Of a stretch of DNA of 28,317 nucleotides, positions 9,292 through 21,281 are shown one piece after another. Positions within the stretch are counted from its first letter, which is position 1; each line of letters opens with the position of its first letter. The stretch is from Balamuthia mandrillaris (Eukaryota; Discosea; Longamoebia; Balamuthiidae). The position numbers and the translations under genes are program-made. Under the pieces are notes generated by a model that saw nothing but the letters and a program-made list of their open reading frames with translations, was not told the origin of the DNA and ran no database searches. The stretch lies in contig JAVKOQ010000549.1 in NCBI GenBank assembly GCA_031835245.1, positions 1-28,317 of the forward strand, read 5' to 3'.

Positions 9292-12200
9292 TGAGCTAAC
9301 CAACTTCTACGACCACTCCTCCAGATCAAAGAACCGGGAGATAAGAAACGACGCAGAGGAGAGGACAAACCGACCAGGTATCGACTGCAAGGCGAATTGA
9401 TCCGTTCCGAAATGAAGAAAGCCAAAGATTGGATTCTTGTCAAAGGTAATAACAACAATGGCCTCGAGGCAATGGAAGCAATCACAGAGGAGTATGTTAC
9501 CGTTGGCTCTGAAGTAGGCGAGCAAAATGTGGAAGGTTACGATGATCTTTTGCAAGAATTGGCTCAAGATTGGGTGGAAGTGTTCTTGTCTGAATCTACC
9601 AATGAACTCGGTGAGGAGCGCAGGGCTTGGGCAGACAAGCTGTTTGTCTGGGATAAATCTGCGGATGAGGAAGAAGGTACCTTCTCTGCTGCTAGGGCGG
9701 CTGCTAAGCTTGGCTGGAGCGACACACACTTGCAACAAGTACTGGCCGGAGATCACATTGGCAAGTATACGGAACCTCAAGCCCTTTCCATCGCCCGCTG
9801 TAATATCTTGGAAAGAGAGAAAAAGTTCGAACAAGCTCTCAACCTAGCTAAAGCTGTGGATTTGGATCACTACACCGCTCGATTCCTCATCAAGTTGGGT
9901 CGTATGGACGAAGCCATTGAGACTGCCCGCAACCTTAGCGATCCTTTCAAGGTTTTCAGCATTGCTCAAGTGGCTCGTGCTTTGGATGTCAAAGTCGCCT
10001 TTTCCTTGGCTATCTACAGTATTGCTTTGCCTCACGCCTGGAACCAACAAAATTTGGAAAGGGCTCTTTGGCTCTGCGACTTGGCTGTTTCTAATAAGAT
10101 GATGGACGAGTTGGTCACTCAAGTAGAAAAGCACATTCCTCACAAAGGTATTCAATTCGAGATCGCTAAGATTCTTAAGGATAAAGAAGCCTTTGAGACC
10201 GCTTTGAAGATGGGTGCCATTGCAATGCGACCGCTCCCGGAAAAACCGGTATGTTTTGTCCTCCTCTTTCCCCCGCCCGTTTTTTTTTTTAATGGTTAAT
10301 AATTTTTTTCTTATTCATTCTCAGAAAGAAGAAGAGAAGGATAAACCTGCGGAACAACAACAACAAGGAGGATCCTCTGCTTCTGCTATGGCACCTGCCC
10401 CTACGTTACAGCAGATTCTTCAGGGACAGGAAATCGATCCTGGATCAATTATTCCTGTTGAAGTGCCTAAATGGTTATGGGAACTTTCCTTTGATATGAT
10501 AGTTCTTGAAAAGGGTACTCGTGCTAAGATGGAAGAAGTCCTTCAGGTAAGCTCTCTTCCCTTTCCTTCGTTCGTCCGAATGATAATAATCCTCCTCCTT
10601 GATTTCTAGGATATTTTGAGTGTTGTCAAGAATGTTGAGCAACTTATTTCCTTGGCGAAAGAAATGTCTTTGAAGAAGGAATACGATCTTATTCTCACTG
10701 TTGGCAAGAAATGCATCGAGCTGGTCAACGCCGAGCTGCAAGCCGATATTGAGGACCAGATCAAGGTACTTACAGAGCAAAATGAAATTCAACAAGCTCA
10801 AAAGAAGGGCGTCAAGAATGCAGTTTTGTTGCAAAAACTCAACACCCAACGCGTAATTGGCTACAACCAAAACTTTGATAACCAAAAGCAAAGGTATAAA
10901 CTTGCTTGCTTGCTTGCTTTCCACTTCTTCTTTAAACAAACAACGCACTAATCCTTCATCTTCTTCATTGCTACTGCGCGCATAATAATAGGGTTGCCTA
11001 TATGATGCTTCAAGCTTGCCTTGATTCCAAAATACCTCCTGATCCTTTGCAAATGAACTTGGTGGAGACCAACACTATCATTCGCAAGTTCTCTCCCATT
11101 GCTGATGAAGAAATCAAGCAAATTCTTGAGGAATTGTGTCAAAAGGACAATATCAAAGATCCTAACCACTTGACCCAATTGGCCAATATTCTCAGAACCA
11201 GAAAGGAATACCTTATGGTCTTGGACATAGGCAAGAAGGTCCAACAACGCCTCCAGGAACTCAACGAGGAACGCATTGAACGAGAAGCCTGGCAACAACG
11301 TTTGCAACAGCTCCAATCCGAGCAAATGGAGTTGCTTAACAAGAAGAAGTCTCTTGATGGGGCTAAGCTTGACGAACTCAACGAGTTGCTGTGGAAGGCG
11401 CAAGTTCAGAGAATTGTTCCCTACTACACTCAGTACTCTGAAGCACAACTGGACACTCTCCACTACAACATTATTGAGTACGATATTCTTCTTCTTCTTC
11501 TTCTTCTTCTTCTTCTTCTTCTTCTTCTTTCTTCATTTTTTTTTTTGTTTTGTTCTGTGCGTCACTGACAAATGTTTTTATTAATTTTATATTCGTACTT
11601 AAAACATAGAATGATGATGCGCACTGTATTGGATACAACTGCTCCTGAAGAGCCCCAGCCTGGTCAGCAACAGCAACAAGACATGGAGGAGGAAAAGGAA
11701 CCCTTGTTGACCAACGAGCAAATCAATGACTTCATCACTAATCAATGTCTTGATTCGCCCTTCGTTCCCTCTCCTTCCAATCGTATCACCCTTTTGCGCA
11801 CGTTGAGGGAATATGGCCGTAAAGTTGAATACCCAGACATCATTCAACTGGTCAATACTTGCGGTGCTAAGATCTTGGTTGGTATCGAGAAACTCCGTCA
11901 ACATCAAAAAGAACGAGAGCGGGTCTATCAACCTTTGCAGATGCTGCGACAGGAGCTGGAACAACTCGTATTGCAAGCTTCCTCCAAGAAGAGCAAAAAA
12001 GGCAAAGAAGACGACTCTGCTCCTCTTCTTCCTCCCGAAAAACAAGAGCGCTTGCAAACGTTGGAGAATGAGTTGGAAGCTCTGCCTCCCATGCCCTACT
12101 ACGACCCTAATTCGCAGGATCAATATGATAACCTTGTCAACCAAACCCTACAACAAATGCTTTCCATCGCCTTGGATTCCTATGTCATTGCTCAACAGCA

Positions 12201-14894
12201 ACAACAACAGGCCATGGTGGCTGCTCAAAGCCTTGGTGTCATGGCATTGACTCAGTTGGAGCAAGAGAAGAAAAAGCCCATCGAAAAGGAGTTTGTTGGT
12301 ACGCTGGCTCTCTCTCTCTCTTTCTCTCTCTTCTCTATCGATCGATCATTAGCTGATTAAAAAATTGGTATAACAGAAAAATTGGTTCTTGATACGATTG
12401 TTTCCAATTGCAAGAGCCCTGATAACTTGCTTTCTATTGCCTCTACTTTATCTACCTACGCAAGGACTGCTTCCTTGGACTTTGCCTATAAGTTGGTTGT
12501 ACAATTAGGAGACATTTGCTTCAAAACCTTGAACGAATTGGTTCGCCTTCTCACACTCTTTTTTACATCTTTGCAGCACCTGTTCTGATTTTCTCATCTT
12601 ACTAACCTGTTTGCTCCTTCGCACTTCCTGCACACATAGGACACAAATCGAGCTTCTCGCTTCCCAGCATACCATGAGCTTACTAGGTTGCGCCAGGAAA
12701 AGGCTGAGTTGGAATCCAAGAATAAGACTATCTCTGAAGCACAACAAGCTCGACTGGAGGAATTGGAACTTGAAGAGAGAATAGCGAAAATTATTAACCC
12801 TAAGTTCGTATTTTTGACTGCCAACAAGACAAACGATATGCGTCTCAAGGTTGCACGAGCCATGCACAATGCCGCGTTGGATGCTAAGCAAATGTTCGAG
12901 CAGAAGATCAAGAAGCAGGAAGAAGAGGCCGAAAGTCAAAGTCAAAGTCAGATGGACGTTGAAGGCGAAGGTTTTTTTTCCTTTTCAAAATCCGCTTCCT
13001 TTCCTGCTTTTTCCTCATAATCCTTGTATGTTGTTTCATCTTTGGCTTTAGAAGAGAGGTTGAGCGAGGAAGATATCGTCGAAGGCAGACAAAGGTTAGA
13101 TAAACAAATTAGACTCGTCATTGATACCGAGCTTCAACACGTTAAAGATCCCAATCACTGCATTTCTGTGGCTAAGGTTTGTTTTGCCACTCCCATTTTC
13201 TCTCTCTCTCTCTCTCTCTCTCTAATTCGTGCAACCAAACATTCTTATAACTTCCTCAGGACTACAATGCTCGTGGTGAATGTGATGTTGTATTGGAATT
13301 TGTACGACGATGCCAAGCTACTGTCCAAGAGTTGGATGCCCAAAGAATTGAACGTGAGACTTGGCAGACTGAACTCCATGCACTTATTAACGAGCAAAGC
13401 GAACTTCAAGCTAAACGACAAGAGCTGGTATTGTTTCTTCTCTCTCCATCTCTCTTGTGTGGCAACAACATACTGAATATAAAGCATGCAGGATGATAAG
13501 CAGTTGGAGCGACTTGCTGCCTTGCAATACAAGCAAGCTGAACTGAAGCTGTATCCCAGTTTCCATCAACTTGATCTGCGAAAATTGGATACCATCTCTT
13601 TCAATGCTGCCCAAGAAGCTGTCACAGCTGTGTTAAACGCTCGCAATCGCTTGGAGGCTCTAATTAATCAAGACGAGGAAATCACAACGGTATGCACATT
13701 TTGAAGTTTTTGCAAAAATATATATTTAAATGCCAAGCATTTACCCTATTATTTTCTTTCTTCAATAACACAGGAGGAAGCCGATAACCAACGTGAAGGC
13801 CTAAAAGAAAAATTAGACCTGGTGATGAATGAATTTGTGTTCCCTATCGTGAAGGATCCATCCAATCTCTACTCCATTGCCAACGACCTCAAGCGACACG
13901 GTGAGCACGCACGCGTACCCGAGCTTGCCAAGCAGTGTGTGGATCGCATCAACCAACTCGAAGAGGTTTTGAAGATACGAGAGGAACCTCGACAATGGAT
14001 CAGTGTGCTGACTGACGAACAGGCTACCCTTGCTGTCAGCAAGAAATCTCTGGACGCCAAAATGGAAAAGAAACTTGCTGAGTGCCAACAAGAGGTCGAT
14101 TCCTTTGAGGAGCTTCCTCACTACGCTACCAACAGCCTGAATAGCTTTGAAAACAGCAAGCACAGAATGGTTTGTTTTGTTGTCTTATGTCTTATGTTGT
14201 CTTATGTTGTTTTGTTTTTTAGAAATTTCCGTCCCCACTTATAGATGTTAACCGTGTTGTTTTACAGGTGAGACTGAACCTAGAAACTGCTTTAGAAGCT
14301 CTATCGCAAGCCAACACCAAGATAAGTGACATGGAAAGCCAGGATGAGGAGTTGCTGCAAAGCTATGAGGCAGAGAGGGAGGAAAAAGAAAAGCAACTGC
14401 AAACCGCTTTTGACTTTTGCCTCACCAACGTGGAATCACCTTCTGACCTCCTTCAAATGGTGAATGATCTCCGTAACGCCGGTGAGATTGAAAAGGCTTA
14501 CAGCATGGCTCAGTTCAGTCAGAAGAAAGTTGCTGAACTTCTCGATAAAAGCCAAGAGCGCACCAAAACAGAACGACAGGTCCATCGCTTGCAATCGTTG
14601 GAGGAGCAGCTCACCCACCAACGTAAAGCTCTGGAGACGAGTGACAAGCAACGACTTAGAGAGCTGTTGGTGCAGACTCGCATGAACCAGAGTCTTGTGC
14701 CACAATATGCTCACATGGATACAAACTCGGCTGATAACCTAACCAAACAGGCTTGCGATCAAATGATTCATATTGCCCTTCAAGAGCGCGATGATGGTGA
14801 GTTGGCTGCCTTTTTTTTTTCATTTATTCCTTCTTTCCAATCGCAAGTTTATCTTGTTTTGTTTAAATGTTCTTGTCCCTATTATAACCTTTTT

Positions 14895-14927
<33 letters not shown>

Positions 14928-16211
14928 TAACAGTTGAGCAAGAAGTGAAAGACGATCAATCTCTCTCGATGGAAGAAGTGGAGGCCCGCAGACAAGCAGC
15001 CAAAGAGAAACTGGAGGCCAAAGTGCAGGAAGCTATCACAGGCCTACGCATTCCTCGCAACCTCCAAACCATCGCTCAGTTCTTCCACAACAAGCTGGAG
15101 TACGGGTTGGTCATCCTGGTCGGTACTCGCTGCCAGGAAATCATCGCTGCACTGGAGGCTGAGAATGACAAGCGTGATGCCATTAACCTGGAAATCAACG
15201 AGCTGGAGCAGAAGCAAGTGGTGAACCCGAGTGAGGCCCAAAAACAAAAGATAGAGGAGCTGCGACTGGAGTTGGAAGAGTTCCCAGTTGTCTATGATAA
15301 CAACTACACCCTCGATCAGCTAAACTTGCGCGTAGCTGAGCTCATGATCAACGCTGGCAAAGTGGAAGAACGAAGCGATGTGCTGAGGGATCAAGCAGTG
15401 CTGACTTTCAAGATCAATCCTACTATCCCCAAGTTTGAGGAGGTGAAGATCCTGACGGACGAGTCGGACTGGCCGGCTGTGAAAAAGGACCTCTTGGCTC
15501 ACATCTTGAAGCCTGCCTCTTCTCAACAAACCCAATTGGGAGGATTTGTTTGGAGTCAGGCCACCATTGACCCCAATGCTAAAGTAGAGCTGTTGCTTAA
15601 TGAAGGGTACGCTTCTCATTTATTTAAAAATTTGTTGATATCTTTGTTTTGTGTGTTGTAATTCTTATGTTTTCCTTAATGTTTTAGCCTGTGGAAGGAA
15701 ACCATTGCTATCTTCCCAGAGCCTCCCAACGGGTCCTTGGAAATGTTAGAACGTCTTTACTTGGAGGTTGAAAAGAACTCACCAAAGGCTGTGGAAGACC
15801 TTCTTCCCGTTATCGAAAAGTACCTCTCTTCTTTATTGCCTTTTTTGCAATTTTACTGCTGTTAACAAATATTAACCCCTCTTTTTAAACAACCATAGAC
15901 ATGCCATTCACTCCTACCAGCAGTACATATTGGACAATCCCAACTTGGATCGGTTATTGGACCAAGTCCAGAAGCGCAACCCCGATTTCATCTGTGGCCT
16001 GTTTGAGCGTTGCAACGAGAAATTGTTGCTCAACATTATGCCAAAGCAATATGAACCTTTTGCTCGCTATTTGGAGGTGTTCAAAAAACGAATCAACGAC
16101 GATTTGGGACGTGAAGAGGATTGGGAAAACTTTATGGCGGACATTGTGAAGGGTCACAAAGGCAAACGCAAGCTCATGCAAATCATGCAACATTCTGGCC
16201 TCAAACCCTAA
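8465..16211 (+). CDS. Giant (2063 aa) helical/coiled-coil repeat protein, family not recognised
   Basis: Eighteen exons: 8465-8555, 8677-8793, 8880-9229, 9325-10248, 10325-10546, 10610-10893, 10992-11477, 11610-12298, 12377-12540, 12640-12970, 13052-13176, 13260-13427, 13492-13689, 13774-14169, 14268-14796, 14934-15606, 15688-15819 and 15899-16211. They sum to 6192 nt in one unbroken frame. Residues 1-70 are charged and low complexity with a basic KKPRL. Residues ~70-110 hold a helical segment (LSHEQLELLVTRLARADP) faintly like Cut8/Sts1. Residues ~131-160 are Met/Gly-rich. Residues ~180-490 are alpha-helical and TPR-like. Residues ~570-1890 hold about eight degenerate ~160-residue repeats: a helical hairpin (VKDPNHLxxIA...GE...VLEL), a Glu/Gln/Arg-rich coiled coil with RExW, a LPxY-like turn, and LDxLxxN...AL. 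The C-terminus ends in a basic KGHKGKRKLMQIM. General resemblance to the helical part of SWIM-associated proteins is a weak inference; no SWIM zinc motif was seen. No signal peptide or membrane segment is visible. Confidence 0.88.
9255..9288. repeat. (CT)n microsatellite in giant-gene intron 3
   Basis: About 16 CT units in the sense strand of the intron at 9230-9324. Confidence 0.95.
11488..11529. repeat. (CTT)n microsatellite in giant-gene intron 7
   Basis: Fourteen CTT units starting 10 nt after the GTACGA donor at 11478. The repeat is all pyrimidine in the sense strand. Confidence 0.95.
13199..13223. repeat. (CT)n microsatellite in giant-gene intron 11
   Basis: About 12 CT units in an 83-nt intron (13177-13259), in sense orientation. 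Confidence 0.93.
14895..14927. repeat. (TTG)n microsatellite in giant-gene intron 15
   Basis: About eleven TTG units, ending a few bases before the AACAG acceptor at 14933. They take the place of an ordinary polypyrimidine tract. Confidence 0.93.
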
Positions 16212-16436
16212 AACAACTACTTTTTTGTTCATTTCTTTAAAGTCATTTAGTCTATCAACACCTTGAGACAAGTCTCTCTTTTTGTTTTGTCGCTACTTTC
16301 TCTCCTTCGAGGAGGGTTCAACGTAGGAATGGGAGAGAAAATACGAATTCCTAGAAACTCACCTGTTCTGTTTCCCCTCGTTTTCATGTTATTCCAATTC
16401 TTTAAAGCATACTATATTTTTTCATTTCATAACCGA

Positions 16437-16509
16437 GGGGGTGTAGCTCAGATGGTAGAGCGCTCGCTTAGCATGCGAGAGGTAGCCGGATCAATGCCGG
16501 CCTCCTCCA
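16437..16509 (+). tRNA. tRNA-Ala (anticodon AGC)
   Basis: A full cloverleaf is seen. The acceptor 5' strand is GGGGGTG (16437-16443). The D stem is GCTC/GAGC with loop AGATGGTA. The anticodon stem CTCGC/GCGAG encloses TTAGCAT, so the anticodon is AGC (16470-16472). The T stem GCCGG/CCGGC (16485-16489, 16497-16501) encloses ATCAATG. The acceptor 3' strand is CTCCTCC, with discriminator A at 16509. The G3:U70 wobble pair (16439:16506), the main alanine identity element, is present. Oddities are a U6:U67 mismatch and A in place of the usual T54 in the T loop, which also changes the internal B box (GGATCAATGCC). There is no intron and no encoded CCA. A TATATTT lies about 20 bp upstream and a T7 Pol III stop follows. 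Confidence 0.92.
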
Positions 16510-16513
16510 ATTC

Positions 16514-16520
16514 TTTTTTT
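16514..16520 (+). terminator. RNA polymerase III T-run terminator
   Basis: Seven T residues starting 5 nt after the tRNA discriminator base, the expected Pol III stop. Further T runs follow. Confidence 0.8.
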
Positions 16521-16777
16521 GTTCTTTTTTTTTGTGTTTTTTTTTTTTGGATCTGCAGGGGGGAACTCCACCAAGAAAATAATTCGAAAAACAGCAGAAA
16601 ACATGATGGCAACACAACAAGGCCTGCGGTGCCCTCCCGAACAACCCCTTGTGAAATGCATTTTTGACGCTGCTCTTACGTTTTTGTTTTGTTTTGTTTT
16701 GTTTTGCTGCAACTACTACTCCACTATCTATACTGTTGTTGTAGAAGTTGAGGGAGAGAGAGGAAGGCCACACGCAC

Positions 16778-19713
16778 ATGGAACGCGCAGAAACTTTGCA
16801 TGGCACTCCCGATGGGGTTGCAACTAATGGACCCGCTGCCACCCATGAGGATACAAACCAGCCTTTTTCCAGTGAACACTGCGTGGACGTCGGTAGTTCT
16901 ACTAAGAAAAGGGACTACAAGGGCAGCTATCAGCCAATAGAGAACTACGGCATCATTGGCAACATGAAGACCTGCTGCCTGGTTGGCATCAACGGCTCCA
17001 TTGACTTTATGTGCTACCCCTACCTCAACTCGCCCTCGCTCTTCTGTTCGCTGTTGGACTCGAATGTGGGCGGCCATTGGTCCCTCTGTCCCGACATTGA
17101 CCCTTCCCACCTTGCCTTCAAACAATATTACTGGTTCATTCTCCCTCTTCTTCGCTCTCCTCCTCTCCTTCCTCTTCTCATTTGGGTTCTTTTTGTGCGT
17201 TTGTCAAACCCGTAGGCCAGAGACAAACATATTGGTAACTCGTTTTATCACAAGCAACGACGGTATCGGTCAAGTGATAGACTACATGCCAGTTGGAAGT
17301 CTTCCTCCTCAATATGAATCGCTCGTCAAGCACAATAACGATGGCCTTCGCAAGGGCCAGTGCACCAAGAAGGCCCGTTTGGACTTTAACTGCACCGTTC
17401 GTATGGTCACCACCCTGAGAGGCACCCTTCGATGGAAGATGGAATGTCGGCCAGCCTTTAACTATGCCAGAGATGAGCATCAGCTAACGTTTACTTCATG
17501 GGGAGCGCGATTTGATCGTATTCCTTCTTGTTCTGCTTCGTGTGCTTCGAAGACAGTGCCAGTAAGTGGTGGCAACGAAGGAGGTGATGAAGAGCAAGAT
17601 ATTTGTGCGGATCCGTTGGAACTCAGTGTTGGATTGTTGACTCACACTCCGCTGACAGAAGGGTCGAAGAGATCAGCTATTGCTCATTTCGTGTTAGAAG
17701 AGGATCAAAAAGCATCATTTATTCTCACTGGACTGAAGAGCGTATGTCGTGATGGTAATCATGATGTTAAAGATGAAGTTATAGGAAAGGAAGAAGAGGA
17801 GGAAGCAATGCAAAATCGGGTAGATGGAAGTGGTGAGCATAACGGAAGCACGAAGAATGGAGAAGAGACAATATGCAGGGACGAAGTGTTGGATTTCTTG
17901 AAGCAACTCACATGCAAAGACCTTATGGCGATGTTTCACTCTTCGGTGGATTATTGGCAGAATTGGTTGAAGAAATGCACGTACACAGGCCGTTGGCGAG
18001 AAGTCGTTCATAGGTATTACTTTCCTTCTGTTCCTTTCTTTTCTTTTCGTTTAATTGTAGACCCTTTTTCTTTTGTCTTGTTTCGCTTGTGGAAACAGAT
18101 CTGCTCTTACAATGAAGCTTATGACGTTTGAGCCAACTGGAGCGATTGTTGCTGTACGTGTTCTCGTTATTTATATTCAGCGTTATCTCTTGCTAATTTA
18201 TCTGATTTTTTTCTCTTTTGTTAATCAGGCACCAACGTTTGGATTGCCGGAAGATGTTGGGGGCGTAAGGAATTGGGTAACACTCATTTCGAACTGTGGA
18301 GGAGTATCCAAGCGAAACACGTAAAAAACAGATAACCTTACTGGTTTTCTTTGTTAACTGCTACATAGGATTACCGGTATACATGGGTTAGAGATGCTGC
18401 ATTCACGCTGTATGGTTTTCTGAGAATAGGATTCTCAGATGAGGCCAACGCATTCATGCAATGGCTGATGGCCCGTTGTGAGAAAGCCACTGAAAGAGGA
18501 AAAGAAGGTTTGTTGAATTAATATCTTTTACTTTAAAACTAGCCATTGACGTTCATTCTTCAACCTTTTTTTTTTAAAAAAGGAACACTTCAAGTTTTAT
18601 ACGACATCTTTGGAGAAAAAGAAGTGACTGAAATAACTTTAGACCATTTGGAAGGTTATCAAGGTTCGTCATACGAAATATAAAACTATTCGCATTCTAA
18701 CGTTTGAATCTTTCCTTTTGTTGACAGGTTCGCAGCCAGTAAGAGTTGGAAACGCTGCATATAATCAACTGCAACTTGACATATATGGCGAATTGATGGA
18801 CTCCATTTACATTTATAACAAGTTTGTGCCTATATCATACGACATGTGGCTGAATGTGCGGAAGATGGTTGATTGGGTTTGCGACAATTGGCAGCAGCCA
18901 GACGTTGGTAAGTTATGGTTTCTTCTGCACTTCATCCTTGTTCTTCTGTGTTCATTTACTTGTACATTGGGTTTATAAAGGCATTTGGGAGGTACGAAGC
19001 GAAAATCAACACTTCGTCTATTCGAAAGTTATGGTATGGGTGGCCCTCGATCGCGGCGTCAGGTTAGCCGATCGTCGTTCCTTGCCGGCTCCCAATCGTG
19101 GTAAATGGCTTCAAGCAAGAGATTGCATCTACGAGGAGGTAATGAATAAAGGCTATAACAAAGAAATAGGCTCCTTCGTACAATATTACGGCAGCACCTC
19201 TCTCGATGCCTCCAACCTTATCTTTCCGTTGGTCTTCTTCATTTCTCCTAGTGATCCGCGCATGATCAACACCATCAATGCCATCAACCGAAAACCAGAG
19301 GATGGTGGTCTCGTCAATAACTCCCTGGTCTATCGATACAATCTCTCAGAGACCGAAGGTCCACTCCACTCTTTCCTTTCTCTCTTCCTGCCTCCTAACT
19401 TTTGTCCATCATTTTTCTGACATCAGATGGACTGGAAGGAGAAGAAGGGACCTTCAATATGTGCACCTTTTGGCTTATAGAAGCAATAACGCGAGTGGGC
19501 AGCAACCAACGCAACTCAGCGCTTCTTAGAGAGGCCCGTCTCAAGTTCGAGGAGATGCTGACCTACGCCAACCACTTGGGACTATACGCGGAGGAAACGG
19601 GCTTCAACGGAATGGCGTTGGGCAATTTCCCGCAGGCATTCACTCATCTTTCACTCATCAGTAGCGCGTTTAACCTCAACAGAGCATTTGATGGACATAT
19701 TTTTGCTGGTTGA
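16778..19713 (+). CDS. Glycoside hydrolase family 15 enzyme (trehalase/glucoamylase-like)
   Basis: Inverting hydrolase of the GH15 type found in bacteria as trehalase or glucoamylase-like proteins; it likely splits trehalose or alpha-glucans, and the exact substrate is unknown. Nine exons: 16778-17133, 17216-18013, 18099-18153, 18229-18276, 18369-18507, 18583-18663, 18728-18907, 18981-19358 and 19427-19713; 773 residues in unbroken phase. Motifs: [87 protein letters not shown] (acid Glu about 556), [13 protein letters not shown], and [16 protein letters not shown] with [11 protein letters not shown] at the end. There is no signal peptide, so a cytosolic place is likely. It is longer than the usual ~600 residues because of a poorly conserved N-terminus and an acidic Glu/Gly/Asn insert at about 17740-17880. 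It converges with PRP38B, 65 bp between stops. Confidence 0.93.
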
Positions 19714-19778
19714 AAGGTTTTTCTTATTTGTTGTAGGCCTACATTAAACTTCGTTGAAGAAGGGCCAAAGATATATGT

Positions 19779-20832
19779 TTATGTTCTTCTGCCAATGATG
19801 AACGATTCTTGTTCTGTGACGGAGGCTTGTTTGGGGGAAGTGCCGTTGGTTTTGGCGCTGCCGCTCGAGCCATAGATCTGTTTCAGCTTTTCCAACTCTG
19901 CTTTTCGTTTCGCTGATACGGCCTTTGACGACGATGCCGAACTCCGACTCGTAGTAGCTGGCGGAGATTTTGAGCGGGATCGTCGTCTCTTACTCTCTCT
20001 TTCTCTGTCTCTATCACCTTCTCTGTCTCTATACTTGTCCCTATGCCTATCTCTGTCTCTATCCCTGTCTCTATCCCTGTCTCTGTCTCTGCTTCTATCT
20101 CGGTCGCTATAGCGATCCCTTTCGCGACTCGTGCTGCGACTACGTTTTTGGCCTCCTCTGCTGGAAGGCGGTGAGGATCTTTCGCTTCTTCTACTACTAC
20201 CTCCACCTCGCCTGCCTGCTCCTCTGCTGCGTTGAGTATACCGCTCATCATCATCACGCTCATCGCTGATGGATGGCAATGGTCCATACTCCGCCATCTT
20301 TTCTTTCAGTTCTTTCATAATGGGAACTGGTACCCTGGGCCACAGTATCCCAAAGTACCTTTGTTCCAACAGTAACTGTTGAGCGAAGCGTCCTATTGTA
20401 CTTCAGAAATAAAGAGATGAGAAGAAAAACAATATGAGCAGAGAACGAGAACACGAGAGAGGTATTCTTACGTTGGTTTGCCTGGATTTGGTCCAGCTTT
20501 GACGGTTAACTCTTCGGGATCATCGAGGTAAGGCTCGAACCAACTCCACAATAACTTCGGTGGACACGTTAGCCGCAAATAAATCAACGCCATTCCCCTT
20601 ATGTAACTTTTGAAAAAGTCAGTTTACGTAAGAAACAAAAAACAAAAACAAGGTTATAGCGTACGGTGAATCTTTGTGAGTTAGCATGCCGTGCATCTGT
20701 TTGCGAGTGAGTCGGATGGTAAAGCATTTATACAACAAACAAAATGCGGTAGAGGGGGTTTTGCCTGCGTTTGGTACCCATGGCTCTGTTACGAAGATAG
20801 ACAATATCATATTAGTTATGAATGAGGAAAAT

Positions 20833-20878
<46 letters not shown>

Positions 20879-21243
20879 TAACAATAGCAAAAGACGCACA
20901 GAAAACTAAAATTAAAAAATTATAAGGCAAATAGTTTCAAACAAAACAAGGGTTAGCAGAAAGCTAGTATTATGCCTCAACCTGCTCTTTTGTTGTCGAA
21001 TCATTTGAATGCAACTTTTCAACTGCCCTCAAACCTTTTGCATTTTTTTTTCTTTTGGTTGCACCAAACCAACAAACTTTCATACAAAAACAAAGCGGAA
21101 CAAGAAAACGAAAAGGCAAAAGGAAGAAGAAAACAACAGAATACCTACCTAGGTTGTCTACCTGGTTGTAGATCTCATCCAGGATCTGGTGATACGTCTT
21201 CAAGTAACTTTTGGTGAATAGTAAAAGAAATGCGTAAGTGAAA

Positions 21244-21281
<38 letters not shown>

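Noticed and set aside
11599-12144. Long minus-strand open frame inside the giant gene (similar ones at 10948-11463, 12505-12945, 13813-14163)
   Set aside because: These are antisense mirrors of well-phased coding exons; they contain no recognisable domain and are broken at exon edges.
8465-16211. SWIM zinc-finger protein as the name of the giant gene
   Set aside because: No CxC...CxH motif was found in the spliced protein; only a vague resemblance in the helical parts remains.
16510-16777. Small plus-strand open frames after the tRNA
   Set aside because: They are low complexity (T/G runs), lack similarity, and lie in the leader region of the GH15 gene.
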